Part shown: positions 7,834-15,580 of the stretch, in pieces
Layout of the letters: every line of letters begins with the position of its first letter
Position numbering within the stretch: the stretch's first letter is position 1
Source: Pseudomonas sp. RIT-PI-q
Lineage (GTDB): Bacteria > Pseudomonadota > Gammaproteobacteria > Pseudomonadales > Pseudomonadaceae
Direction of reading: 5' to 3'
DNA: 49,115 nt
Assembly: GCF_001297125.1 (NCBI RefSeq)
Contig: NZ_LHPC01000010.1
Location: 1 to 49,115, forward strand
Made by a program: the position numbers and the translations under genes
Notes under the pieces: model-generated
What the model was told of the DNA's origin: nothing
Seen by the model: the letters and a program-made list of their open reading frames with translations, nothing else
The model's database searches: none

Positions 7834-8557
7834 AACCAGGCATCCTCAGGCGTGCTTCGAGCAAGCGCCCCACACAATTGACGATAAAACTCAGCAGGCC
7901 GAAAAAGCTCAGGATCAGGATCATCAACTCCAGCACGTTATCGCTCTGGGTCCAGATCATGATCGCGGCGTAGGTGATATCCCCCACGGCAATGGCCGAG
8001 GCCACGGCGGTCATTTTCACCAGGTCGATCAGGTTGTTGATCAGCGATGGCAAGGCGAAGCGCAGGGCCAGCGGCAGCTGCACATTCCACAACAACTGGC
8101 GGCTGCTGAATGCCAGCGAACTGGCGGCCTCAAGGGTCACCGCCGGCACCGCCTCAATCCCGGCGCGCAAGGCTTCGGCATGGAACGCGCCCTTGTGCAG
8201 CGAGATCACAATCACCACCCAGGCGAACGGTGTCAGCGGGTTGGCCGCGCCGACGGCCTGAGTCAGCAGCATGTTCAGCACCAGGAACGCGCAATACAGC
8301 TGCACCAGCGTCGGCGTGTTGCGGGTGACTTCGACAAACACCCGTGCCGGTTTGGCCAGCCAGGGTTTGCCTGACGTCAGCATCGCCGCCAGCCCGACAC
8401 CCGCCAGCAGACTGCCGACGATGGTGAACAGGCACAGCAACACCGTGGTCAGCGCGCCTTGTTCCAGGGTGCCGCGTTGATAGGCGTCCAGCAGAAAGCT
8501 GTAGTTCAGGCCGAACCCGGCAGTCCAGTGGACGAAAAGCTCCAGCCAATGACTCAT
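7823..8557 (-). CDS. Polar amino-acid ABC transporter, permease (HisQ/GlnP type)
   Basis: Second permease subunit, 244 residues, several hydrophobic helices, with the coupling motif EAASSLAFSSRQLLWNVQLPLALR. It begins MSHWLELFVHWTAGFGLNYSFL. It overlaps the aminotransferase stop by four bases (ATGA) and the next permease by 11. With the other permease it would form the membrane channel for the solute delivered by one or both binding proteins encoded upstream. Confidence 0.92.
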   Translation of the reverse strand: MSHWLELFVHWTAGFGLNYSFLLDAYQRGTLEQGALTTVLLCLFTIVGSLLAGVGLAAMLTSGKPWLAKPARVFVEVTRNTPTLVQLYCAFLVLNMLLTQAVGAANPLTPFAWVVIVISLHKGAFHAEALRAGIEAVPAVTLEAASSLAFSSRQLLWNVQLPLALRFALPSLINNLIDLVKMTAVASAIAVGDITYAAIMIWTQSDNVLELMILILSFFGLLSFIVNCVGRLLEARLRMPGYGH

Positions 8558-9765
8558 GCTTCGCCTCGCAATTGCCCGCAGGCATAAGCGATGCGGCGCC
8601 CCGCTTCAACGATGCTGTCGGTCGCCGTGGCGATGGACAGGCGAAACCAGGGTGACAAGCCATAAGCGCTGCCCGCCACACCGGCAACGCCCTCCTCCAG
8701 CAAATACGCGACGACATCGGCGTCGCTTTGCAGACGCTGACCGTCCGGGCGATAGCGGCCCAACAACCCGGCGCAGCGCACAAACACAAAGAAGCCGCCC
8801 TGAGGCTCAAGCACTTCAAGACCGTCGACGTCGCGCAAAGCGCTCACCAACACATCCCGACGCTGCTGATACGCCGCGACCTGCTCCGGTAAAAAATCCA
8901 GGCCACCTTCAAACGCGGCCAACGCGGCGGCCTGCCCTACCGAGGAAGCGCCCGAGGTGGATTGCGATTGCACGACCGCCATTGCCGCCGTCAGCACGTG
9001 CGGCCCGGCACCAAAACCGATGCGCCAGCCCGTCATGGCATACGTCTTGGACACTCCGCCGACCAGCAGGCAGCGCGCCTGTAAATCCGGTGCGACGTTG
9101 AGCAGGCTCTGGGCCGGCTGACCGTCAAAGCGAATGTGCTCGTAGAGTTCATCCAGCAGAATCAGCACCTGCGGATGACGACGCAATACCTCGGCCAACG
9201 CGTGCAGTTCAGCCGTGCTGTACACCGCGCCGCTGGGGTTGCCGGGACCGTTGAGAATCAGCCAGCGCGTGCGCTCGCCAATGTGTTGCGCCAGCTGTTG
9301 CGCCGTGAGTTTGCAACCTTGCGCCAGCCCGCATTCGATGAACACCGGCTCGCCACTGTTAAAGCGCACGCTGTCCGGAAAGGACGGCCAGTAAGGCGTT
9401 GGCACCAATACTTCGTCGCCATCGTCGAGGGTCGCGGCGAAGGCATTGAAGATGATCTGTTTCGCTCCGTTGGCAATCACAATGGATTCCAGCGGATAGT
9501 CCAGATGGTTTTCCCTTTGGAGCTTGCGTTGCACGGCGATACGCAAGTCCTTCACACCCGGCGTCGGGGTGTATTTGGTGGCACCGTTCGCAATGGCCGC
9601 ATAGGCGGCTTGCTTGATGTGTTCGGGGGTGTCGAAATCCGGCTCGCCAGTGGTCAGGTCGAGAATATCGCGACCGGCATCACGCAATGCCGTGGCCTGG
9701 GATTTTGCCGCGGCATTGGCCGACAGCGAAACGCGCTGCACGCGTTTGGACAGGTGAAATGTCAT
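8554..9765 (-). CDS. Class I PLP-dependent aminotransferase
   Basis: Transaminase of 403 residues, fold type I, subgroup of aspartate/aromatic transaminases. Visible marks: TTGEPDFDTP near the N-terminus, NGPGNPSGAVY for cofactor and substrate binding, DELYEHIRF, and the PLP lysine Lys240 in VGGVSKTYAMTGWRIG. Amino-donor specificity cannot be read from sequence. Start and stop overlap the neighbours by four bases each. Together with the 2-hydroxyacid dehydrogenase it would interconvert amino, keto and hydroxy acids, which in this locus suggests handling of a cysteine-like skeleton such as mercaptopyruvate or mercaptolactate (inference). Confidence 0.9.
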   Translation of the reverse strand: MTFHLSKRVQRVSLSANAAAKSQATALRDAGRDILDLTTGEPDFDTPEHIKQAAYAAIANGATKYTPTPGVKDLRIAVQRKLQRENHLDYPLESIVIANGAKQIIFNAFAATLDDGDEVLVPTPYWPSFPDSVRFNSGEPVFIECGLAQGCKLTAQQLAQHIGERTRWLILNGPGNPSGAVYSTAELHALAEVLRRHPQVLILLDELYEHIRFDGQPAQSLLNVAPDLQARCLLVGGVSKTYAMTGWRIGFGAGPHVLTAAMAVVQSQSTSGASSVGQAAALAAFEGGLDFLPEQVAAYQQRRDVLVSALRDVDGLEVLEPQGGFFVFVRCAGLLGRYRPDGQRLQSDADVVAYLLEEGVAGVAGSAYGLSPWFRLSIATATDSIVEAGRRIAYACGQLRGEA

Positions 9766-11186
9766 GATTGAACCGCCTCAATGACCTTGCCTGGATTGAG
9801 CAGGTTTTTCGGGTCCAGCGCCTGTTTGATGCGGCGCATCAGGTCGAGCTCCACCGGACTTTTGTAGCGCTCAAGCAGGTCCAGCTTACGCTGGCCGATC
9901 CCGTGTTCGGCACTGATCGAGCCGCCGTGGGCGTGGGCACTGTCATGCACCAGCAAGCTGAGTGCCGCGTAATTCGCCATGTGCGCATCCACTGTCGAAC
10001 CCAGCGGATGGGCGACGTTGTAGTGCAGGTTGCCGTCGCCCAGGTGGCCGAATGTGAAGTGGCGGACGCCGGGGAATTTCGCCTGCAACAACGCATCGGT
10101 GTCGGCGACAAAATCGACGATGCGGGAAATCGGCACCGAGATGTCGTGCTTCATGTTGCGACCGGCACGTTTCTGCGCCTCGCTCATGTGCTCTCGCAAC
10201 AGCCACAAAGCTTCGCTTTGCGCGAGGCTTTCGGCGATCAGGGCATTGGCCAGCAAACTGTTTTCGAATGCTTCGCCGAGCACCTCTTCAAAGGCTTCGC
10301 GGGCGTGACTTTCGCTGTGGTTATCCGACAGTTCCAGCAGCGCGAACCAAGGCTGGTCAGCACTGAGAAAGGGCTGCGCCCCCTGCGGAAATTGTTCGCG
10401 CAACAGCGCCAGGCAATCGGCACTGAGCAATTCGAACGCGGTGAGGCTGGCACCAAAACCGGCACGCGCATGGGACAGGAATTGCACTGCCTGGGCCAAC
10501 GAATCGAAGGCCAACAGCGCCGTAGCCTGTGCGTTGGGCAATGGGAAAAGTTTCAGGGTCGCGGCAGTGATAATGCCAAGAGTGCCTTCACTGCCGATAA
10601 ACAGGTCGCGCAAGTCGTAGCCGGTATTGTCCTTGCGCAAACCGCGCAGGCCATTCCATATCTCGCCTTGGGCGGTGACCACTTCCAGGCCCAGGGTCAG
10701 TTCGCGGGTATTGCCGTAACGCAGCACCGCCGTACCCCCGGCGTTGGTGCCGAGGTTGCCGCCAATCGTGCAACTGCCTTCGGCGCCGAGGCTCAGGGGG
10801 AACAGTCGTCCGGCGTTGCGCGCCACATCCTGCACGGTTTGCAGGATGCAGCCGGCCTCGACGGTCAGGGTGTCGTTGTCCGTGTCGACGTAGCGCACGC
10901 GGTTCAGGCGATTGAGCAGCAGCAACACGGCGCGGCCACTGGCGTCCGGGGTCGCACCGCCCATCAGGCCGGTGTTGCCGCCCTGCACCACGATCGGCGT
11001 GTCATTGGCGACGCAGGCACGGACCACCGCCGCGACTTCCTCGGTGTTGGCCGGGTGCACGGCAGCGATCACCTGGCCGACGTAGCGTCCCTGCTTGTCG
11101 GTCAGGTACGGCGCCGCCTCTTCGCTGCTTTGCACATGAGCGGCGCCGAGCAACTGCTGCAATGTCGCGAACAACCCTTGGCTCAT
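9762..11186 (-). CDS. FAD-linked 2-hydroxyacid dehydrogenase (GlcD/D-2-hydroxyglutarate dehydrogenase type)
   Basis: Flavoprotein of 474 residues in the GlcD/D-lactate/D-2-hydroxyglutarate dehydrogenase family. The N-terminal FAD domain shows VVQGGNTGLMGGATP and the glycine-rich GAEGSCTIGGNLGTNAGG, then LFIGSEGTLGIITAATLKL. The C-terminal domain carries the metal/substrate motif HFTFGHLGDGNLHYNV and ends SAEHGIGQRKLDLL...MRRIKQALDPKNLLNPGK. The natural substrate is an open question; D-2-hydroxy acids are usual. It overlaps genes on both sides by ATGA junctions, so it belongs to the same transcript as the transporter and aminotransferase. It may oxidise a hydroxy analogue of the imported amino acid. 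Confidence 0.9.
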   Translation of the reverse strand: MSQGLFATLQQLLGAAHVQSSEEAAPYLTDKQGRYVGQVIAAVHPANTEEVAAVVRACVANDTPIVVQGGNTGLMGGATPDASGRAVLLLLNRLNRVRYVDTDNDTLTVEAGCILQTVQDVARNAGRLFPLSLGAEGSCTIGGNLGTNAGGTAVLRYGNTRELTLGLEVVTAQGEIWNGLRGLRKDNTGYDLRDLFIGSEGTLGIITAATLKLFPLPNAQATALLAFDSLAQAVQFLSHARAGFGASLTAFELLSADCLALLREQFPQGAQPFLSADQPWFALLELSDNHSESHAREAFEEVLGEAFENSLLANALIAESLAQSEALWLLREHMSEAQKRAGRNMKHDISVPISRIVDFVADTDALLQAKFPGVRHFTFGHLGDGNLHYNVAHPLGSTVDAHMANYAALSLLVHDSAHAHGGSISAEHGIGQRKLDLLERYKSPVELDLMRRIKQALDPKNLLNPGKVIEAVQS

Positions 11187-12034
11187 GGCTGAACCGCCAA
11201 TGGCGCGGCGTTGCGATACTGTTCATGCAAGTCACGCAGGGCCTGGGACGGTGCCATACCGGTGCGTTCGCCCAAGGCGATCAGCCAACCACTGCGGTGC
11301 CAGTCGCGGACGATAGCGTCCAGTCTGGCCTGGGTATCGTGCTCGCCCTTGCGAATCCAGATCACTGAGTTCGACGGGATCAGATCCCCCGGTAGCGGAG
11401 TTTCATAACCGGCCCACTCGGCATCGCTCAACAATGCATGCATGGTCGGGCTGACATGCACCGCCGCCACGCAACCATTGCCCCGCAGGGACAACAGCGA
11501 TTCCGACTGGCTGCGGAACGCCTTGATCTCGGCGCCGTAGGTTTCCTGCAACGGCTTGATGAAGTTGCTGCCCTGGGACACGCACACCGGCTTGCCCTTC
11601 AGGTCGGCCCATTGGCTGATGCCCGCGCCTTTGCGAATCAGCGCCGCGCCGCCTACTTCTTCGTAGGGCGTGGGCACGTAGTCGAGTATCTCGGCGCGCT
11701 CTTCGGTGAACTGCATGTTGGCGATCAGGATGTCGACCTTGCCCTGTTGCAGGAACTGCACGCGGTTGGGCGCCAGCACTGAAACCGTCTTCGTCTCCAC
11801 ACCAAGTGCCTTGCCGATGCCCTTGGCCAGTTCGACGTTGTAACCCAGGTGCTCACCTGTCTTCGGGTCGAGGGTGCCGAACGGCGGACCACTGAGAATC
11901 ACCCCGACGCTGATGGCGTGGCGTTGCTCGATCTTGTCCAGGGTGGCATCGGCCTGGGCCAGGTTTGCGGTCAGCGCGGCGTATCCGGCCAGGCACAGGG
12001 TGGTCAGGGTTCTAGCGGAAAAAATTGACTTCAT
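11183..12034 (-). CDS. Polar amino-acid ABC transporter, periplasmic binding protein (copy 2)
   Basis: Solute-binding protein of 283 residues with a signal peptide (about 1-28, MKSIFSARTLTTLCLAGYAA...AQA). The SBP_bac_3 family pattern is present: ATLDKIEQRHAISVGV, GYNVELAKGIGKALGVE, NRVQFLQQGKVDILIANMQFTEER, and SNSVIWIRKGEHD near the C-terminus. It is a clear paralogue of the protein encoded 54 bases upstream (shared NRVQFLQQGKVD and a common closing region). The stop overlaps the dehydrogenase start. Two different binding proteins for one permease pair suggest two related ligands. Confidence 0.92.
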   Translation of the reverse strand: MKSIFSARTLTTLCLAGYAALTANLAQADATLDKIEQRHAISVGVILSGPPFGTLDPKTGEHLGYNVELAKGIGKALGVETKTVSVLAPNRVQFLQQGKVDILIANMQFTEERAEILDYVPTPYEEVGGAALIRKGAGISQWADLKGKPVCVSQGSNFIKPLQETYGAEIKAFRSQSESLLSLRGNGCVAAVHVSPTMHALLSDAEWAGYETPLPGDLIPSNSVIWIRKGEHDTQARLDAIVRDWHRSGWLIALGERTGMAPSQALRDLHEQYRNAAPLAVQP

Positions 12035-12088
12035 GCACGGCTACCTTGGGCGACGGTCGGTGGAAAACGCTGAGGTGCGAAACAACAC

Positions 12089-12931
12089 TCAGGCGCCGTT
12101 GGCCTGGAACTGTTTCTGCAACTCGACCAGCGCCGGGGATGCCGGGGTGATGCGGTTGCGAGTCTGCGCTTCGATCAGCCAGCCACTGCGGTGCAGCTCT
12201 TTGATGATCGGGTCGAGTTTGGCCTGGGTATCGCTTTCGCCACGCCGGGTCCAGATCACGGATGGGGCCGGGTTGAGCTCCGGACTGAGCGCGCGATAGC
12301 CCTGCCATTCGGCGGTGTCGGCGAGCAACGGGTTGATCAGCGTGGCGTCATGCACCGCGGCGACGCAGTTGTTGCCCCGCAGCGCCAGCAAGGATTCCGA
12401 CGAACTCTTGAAGGCCTTGATCTCGGCACCCAACTCGGTGAGCGGCTTGACGTAGCTGCTGCCCTGAGAGGTGCAGACCGGTTGGCCTTTGAGGTCTTCC
12501 CAGCGGCTGATCTTGCTGTCCTTGAGCACCGCTGCAGTGCCGCCGACACGGTAGAACGGCGTCGGCACGAAGCCGAGGATTTCGCCGCGTTCGGCGGTCC
12601 ATTCCATGTTGGCGATCAGCAAATCAACTTTGCCCTGCTGCAAAAACTGCACGCGGTTGGCGGGCAATACCGGCACCAATTGTACTTCGGCGCCCAGTTG
12701 CCGACCCAATTCCTCAGCGAGGTCGACATTCAAGCCACGGGGTTTCTGTGTGGCGGGATCAATGCCGCCAAAGGGTCCGCCGGACAACAACACACCGACC
12801 ACCAGCACATGACGTTGCTGGATTTTGTCCAGGGTGGCATCAGCCTGAGCGCTGGTCATCCCAACCATCGAGATCAAGGCCCCCAACATGACAGGCAACA
12901 ATCGTTTAACCGGCGAGCGCTCAAGCAACAT
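12089..12931 (-). CDS. Polar amino-acid ABC transporter, periplasmic binding protein (copy 1)
   Basis: First gene of the long minus-strand operon. The 280-residue protein has a signal peptide (about 1-31, ending near ...SMVGMTSAQA) and the SBP_bac_3 fold: ATLDKIQQRHVLVVGV, GLNVDLAEELGRQLGAE, NRVQFLQQGKVDLLIANMEWTAERGEIL, SVIWTRRGESD. It resembles the next gene throughout, so the pair arose by tandem duplication. Promoter sequences must lie in the 252-base A/T-rich gap shared with the divergent LysR gene (12932-13183). Confidence 0.92.
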   Translation of the reverse strand: MLLERSPVKRLLPVMLGALISMVGMTSAQADATLDKIQQRHVLVVGVLLSGGPFGGIDPATQKPRGLNVDLAEELGRQLGAEVQLVPVLPANRVQFLQQGKVDLLIANMEWTAERGEILGFVPTPFYRVGGTAAVLKDSKISRWEDLKGQPVCTSQGSSYVKPLTELGAEIKAFKSSSESLLALRGNNCVAAVHDATLINPLLADTAEWQGYRALSPELNPAPSVIWTRRGESDTQAKLDPIIKELHRSGWLIEAQTRNRITPASPALVELQKQFQANGA

Positions 12932-13022
12932 GGATTTCCCCTCAAGAATGATCGGCGTACCCCGACCTGATGTGTGGGCATCCTAGGTACAGTCCTGAAG
13001 TAACGGAAATTCAAATATCTAA

Positions 13023-13033
13023 TATCGTTATAA
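13023..13033. promoter_or_regulatory. Shared motif TATCGTTATAA in the divergent promoter region
   Basis: TATCGTTATAA lies between the binding-protein operon and the LysR gene. The same 11 bases recur exactly at 14094-14104 upstream of the small ORF/XRE pair, and its core ATCGTTAT recurs (minus strand, 2820-2827) upstream of tonB. This suggests one regulator serving all three; the factor is unknown. Confidence 0.4.
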
Positions 13034-13183
13034 CTTACAGTATCAAAATTGACAGGCGATCGTCATAAAGCCCGTTTTTGCTGGGTGTTTTTTCCTGACA
13101 ACTAAAACACCACCCATAACACATAAAGAACTGTAATATTTATGTTTGCACCCTTGATATAAAAACAACGCCGGGAAATGGCC

Positions 13184-14044
13184 ATGTCGACCTCACCTAC
13201 TCTCGATCTCGAATTACTGCGCACCTTCATCGCCGTGGTTGATCACCACAGTTTTGCCGAGGCCGGCGCGCAACTGGCCCGCACGCAATCGTCGGTCACC
13301 CAGCACATGCAACGCCTGGAACAACTCGTCGGTGTGAACCTGTTCGAGAAACGCGGGCGGCAAAAGCAACTCACCGAAGCCGGGTTGCAGTTACTGCGCC
13401 ATGCACGGCAGATGCTCTCGCTCAACGACGACGCGCTGAACTCCCTGCGTGAAAGCAGTTTGAGCGGCGTGTTGCGCATCGGCTCGCCGCATGACATCGC
13501 CGACACCATCCTGCCGCCGATCCTCAGCCACATTGCCCGCTCGGCACCGCGTTTGCGCCTGGAGATCGATGTCGGCCGCAGCCCGTTCCTGATGGACGAC
13601 CTGCACCGGGGCAAGGTCGACATGGTGATCTCCACCCGCGAAGACCCAAGCCTCGAAGGCTTTGCCTTGCGCACCTCGCCGGTGTGGTGGATCTGTTCGG
13701 CGCAGTACATTCATAACCCCGGCGAACCCTTGCCGCTGATCCTGGTGGATGAACCGAGCATCTATCGCCGCTACGCGCTGGAGGCTCTGGAACGCGCCAA
13801 CATTCCCTGGCGCCAGGCGTATCTGGCGTCAAATCTGATTGGCATCAAAGCGGCCACTCGCGCAGGCCTTGGGGTCACGCCGAGAAGCATGGAAATGCTC
13901 GGCCCGGACATGCGCGTCCTGGGCGAGAACGACGGCTTGCCACGGCTGCCGGACGTGACCTATCACTTGTGGATTCGCCCCAACACCGTGAATCCGCTGG
14001 TGCGTCGGGCCTACGAATTGATCAGGAGCAGTCGGGGCCTCTGA
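13184..14044 (+). CDS. LysR-family transcriptional regulator
   Basis: Protein of 286 residues with an N-terminal winged helix-turn-helix (LDLELLRTFIAVVDHHSFAEAGAQLARTQSSVTQHMQRLEQLVGVNLFEKRGR) and a C-terminal effector-binding domain. The start at 13184 (MSTSPT) is preferred because GGGA lies eight bases upstream; the ATG at 13178 is too close to it. It is transcribed away from the transporter operon across a shared promoter region, the usual arrangement for a LysR protein controlling its neighbour, so it is the leading candidate activator of the sulfur cluster. The effector is unknown. Confidence 0.92.
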   Translation: MSTSPTLDLELLRTFIAVVDHHSFAEAGAQLARTQSSVTQHMQRLEQLVGVNLFEKRGRQKQLTEAGLQLLRHARQMLSLNDDALNSLRESSLSGVLRIGSPHDIADTILPPILSHIARSAPRLRLEIDVGRSPFLMDDLHRGKVDMVISTREDPSLEGFALRTSPVWWICSAQYIHNPGEPLPLILVDEPSIYRRYALEALERANIPWRQAYLASNLIGIKAATRAGLGVTPRSMEMLGPDMRVLGENDGLPRLPDVTYHLWIRPNTVNPLVRRAYELIRSSRGL

Positions 14045-14073
14045 TCAGCGCCACTAAGAACCAAAAGGTATTA

Positions 14074-14104
14074 ATAAATACAAAATAGGTATTTATCGTT
14101 ATAA
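14074..14104. promoter_or_regulatory. Inverted repeat and second TATCGTTATAA motif upstream of the XRE operon
   Basis: ATAAATAC (14074-14081) and GTATTTAT (14089-14096) form a perfect eight-base inverted repeat with a seven-base loop. It is overlapped by a second exact TATCGTTATAA (14094-14104). This sits 56 bases before the small ORF start and is a good operator candidate. Confidence 0.42.
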
Positions 14105-14160
14105 AAATATCCGCGTAGTCTCAGCTCATCCCGACATTCATCACCACAGTGAAGTGCCCC

Positions 14161-14322
14161 ATGAATCCGACTGACAACCTCATCGACTTCGCCAGCTACC
14201 GCAAACGCAAACAGGCTCAGCAACGGGCACGGGCCATGTGGGAAATGTACGCACGCAACGCAGGTCTACAGGCCTTTCAGTGGGTGCAAGCCGCGAAAGC
14301 CACCGAGACTCGTCACGCGTGA
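14161..14322 (+). CDS. Small basic protein of 53 residues, function unknown
   Basis: A short gene reading MNPTDNLIDFASYRKRKQ... and ending ...KATETRHA, rich in Arg, Lys and Gln, with a probable central helix and no membrane segment. Its stop overlaps the GTG start of the XRE-cupin gene (GTGA), which argues that it is translated and coupled to it. The ribosome-binding site is weak (GAAG about nine bases upstream). No family was recognised. It may be a partner or leader of the regulator. Reality of the gene is supported by the overlap and coding-like composition only. Confidence 0.6.
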   Translation: MNPTDNLIDFASYRKRKQAQQRARAMWEMYARNAGLQAFQWVQAAKATETRHA

Positions 14323-14966
14323 ACGTGCACGAACCCTCGCGCTTTCTGGCGAGCGCCGACGAACCCGTGCTGGATCTGAACAATTTGGAGTCACTGGAAG
14401 AAGACCCGATTTGCGAGCGGGTTGCACAGAACCTGCAGCGTCTGCGGGGCAAGCGTCATCTGTCGCTCGACGCCCTCGCCCGGCAATGCGGTGTAAGCCG
14501 GGCGATGCTCGCGCAGATTGAATCCGGGCGCAGCGTGCCCTCGATCAAAGTGCTGTGCAAAATCGCCAAAGGCTTGAAGGTATCAGTCGCGGCGTTTCTT
14601 GAGCATCGGGCCTTCGAAGGTGTGGCGGTGCTGTCGGCAAGCCAGAGCAAACGCCTGGTCAGCGCCAACGGAGCCTTTGTCAGCCGAGCACTGTTCCCTT
14701 TCGACGTTGCGCGCCAATCGGAGTTTTACGAACTGCGCCTCAGCCCCTTGGGAGAAGACCAGTCCGAGGGGCACGGCCCCGGCGTACAGGAGAACCTGGT
14801 GGTGTCGCAAGGCGTGCTGGAAATCAGCGTCAACGATGAACGCTATCTGCTCTCCACCGGCGACTCGATCCTGTTTTATGCCGACCAACCGCACCGCTAT
14901 CGCAACCCCGCCGACAGTGAAGCAGTGGCGTATCTAGTGGTGACTTACCCGGAACGCCTCGACTGA
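14319..14966 (+). CDS. XRE-family regulator with C-terminal cupin domain
   Basis: Protein of 215 residues. Residues about 35-90 form an XRE helix-turn-helix (RVAQNLQRLRGKRHLSLDALARQCGVSRAMLAQIESGRSVPSIKVLCKIAKGL). Residues about 130-210 form a cupin_2 fold (SPLGEDQSEGH...VLEISVNDERYLLSTGDSILFYADQPHRY), the layout of small-molecule-sensing regulators such as SutR/PuuR relatives. The GTG start at 14319 is chosen because it overlaps the preceding stop (GTGA); upstream in-frame sequence is antisense-like, and no ATG occurs before the HTH. A terminator follows at 14980. It may regulate the organosulfur cluster, since it shares the TATCGTTATAA motif. Confidence 0.85.
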   Translation: MNVHEPSRFLASADEPVLDLNNLESLEEDPICERVAQNLQRLRGKRHLSLDALARQCGVSRAMLAQIESGRSVPSIKVLCKIAKGLKVSVAAFLEHRAFEGVAVLSASQSKRLVSANGAFVSRALFPFDVARQSEFYELRLSPLGEDQSEGHGPGVQENLVVSQGVLEISVNDERYLLSTGDSILFYADQPHRYRNPADSEAVAYLVVTYPERLD

Positions 14967-14979
14967 CAAACGCGCATGA

Positions 14980-15016
14980 AAAAGCCCGGCACGGATAATC
15001 CCTGCCGGGCTTTTTT
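14980..15016 (+). terminator. Rho-independent terminator after the XRE-cupin gene
   Basis: Stem AAAGCCCGGCA pairs with TGCCGGGCTTT around an 11-base loop and is followed by a T run (15011-15016). It begins about 14 bases after the stop codon. Confidence 0.88.
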
Positions 15017-15151
15017 GCGCCATTTTTATCGCAAGGATTATGTTCGGCCCTGTTGATTCTGTTGTGTCGGTCGGCAGATGATGCGGCGGAGCCCTTTATC
15101 GGTGCTTTCGAAAAACTGCCTCGCACAACAACAAAAATACAGGAGTAGAAA

Positions 15152-15580
15152 ATGACCGAACTGAAACTGCATCCCAACGCCGCAGAATCCCTGAGCCAAT
15201 GGCACGCCATGATCGGTAGCGGTGACTTGCGCGCCTTGCCCGAATTGCTGGACCCACACGCCGTATTCCGCTCGCCGATGGCGCACACGCCTTACCCGGG
15301 AGCCGCTGTGGTATCGATGATTCTCAACACGGTCATCGAGGTGTTTGAAGATTTTGTCTACCACCGCGAATTGGCGACGGCAGACGGGCTGAGCGTCGTC
15401 CTGGAGTTCAGCGCCAAAGTCAGCGGAAAAGAGTTAAAGGGCATCGACATGATCCGCTTCAATGAACAAGGAAAAATCGTCGAGTTTGAAGTGATGGTCC
15501 GTCCCTTGAGTGGTTTACAAGCCTTGGGCGAGCAAATGGGACAACGTCTTGGCGCGTACCTGGCAGCCAGTAAAGCCTGA
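15152..15580 (+). CDS. NTF2/SnoaL-like small cone-fold protein
   Basis: Cytoplasmic protein of 142 residues. The pattern SQWHAMIGSGDLRALPELLDPHAVFRSPMAHTPYPG with VVLEFSAKVSGKELKGIDMIRFNEQGKIVEFEVMVRP is that of SnoaL-like/NTF2-fold proteins, which bind small hydrophobic ligands or act as isomerases or hydratases. The start at 15152 has AGGAG six bases upstream. The function is not determined by sequence. A convergent fatty acid hydroxylase gene reads into its 3' part by 122 bases, which is odd (see the hydroxylase entry). Confidence 0.82.
   Translation: MTELKLHPNAAESLSQWHAMIGSGDLRALPELLDPHAVFRSPMAHTPYPGAAVVSMILNTVIEVFEDFVYHRELATADGLSVVLEFSAKVSGKELKGIDMIRFNEQGKIVEFEVMVRPLSGLQALGEQMGQRLGAYLAASKA

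Noticed and set aside
9768..11192. 474-codon plus-strand frame opposite the FAD dehydrogenase
   Set aside because: Exact mirror length of the real gene and no domain signature.
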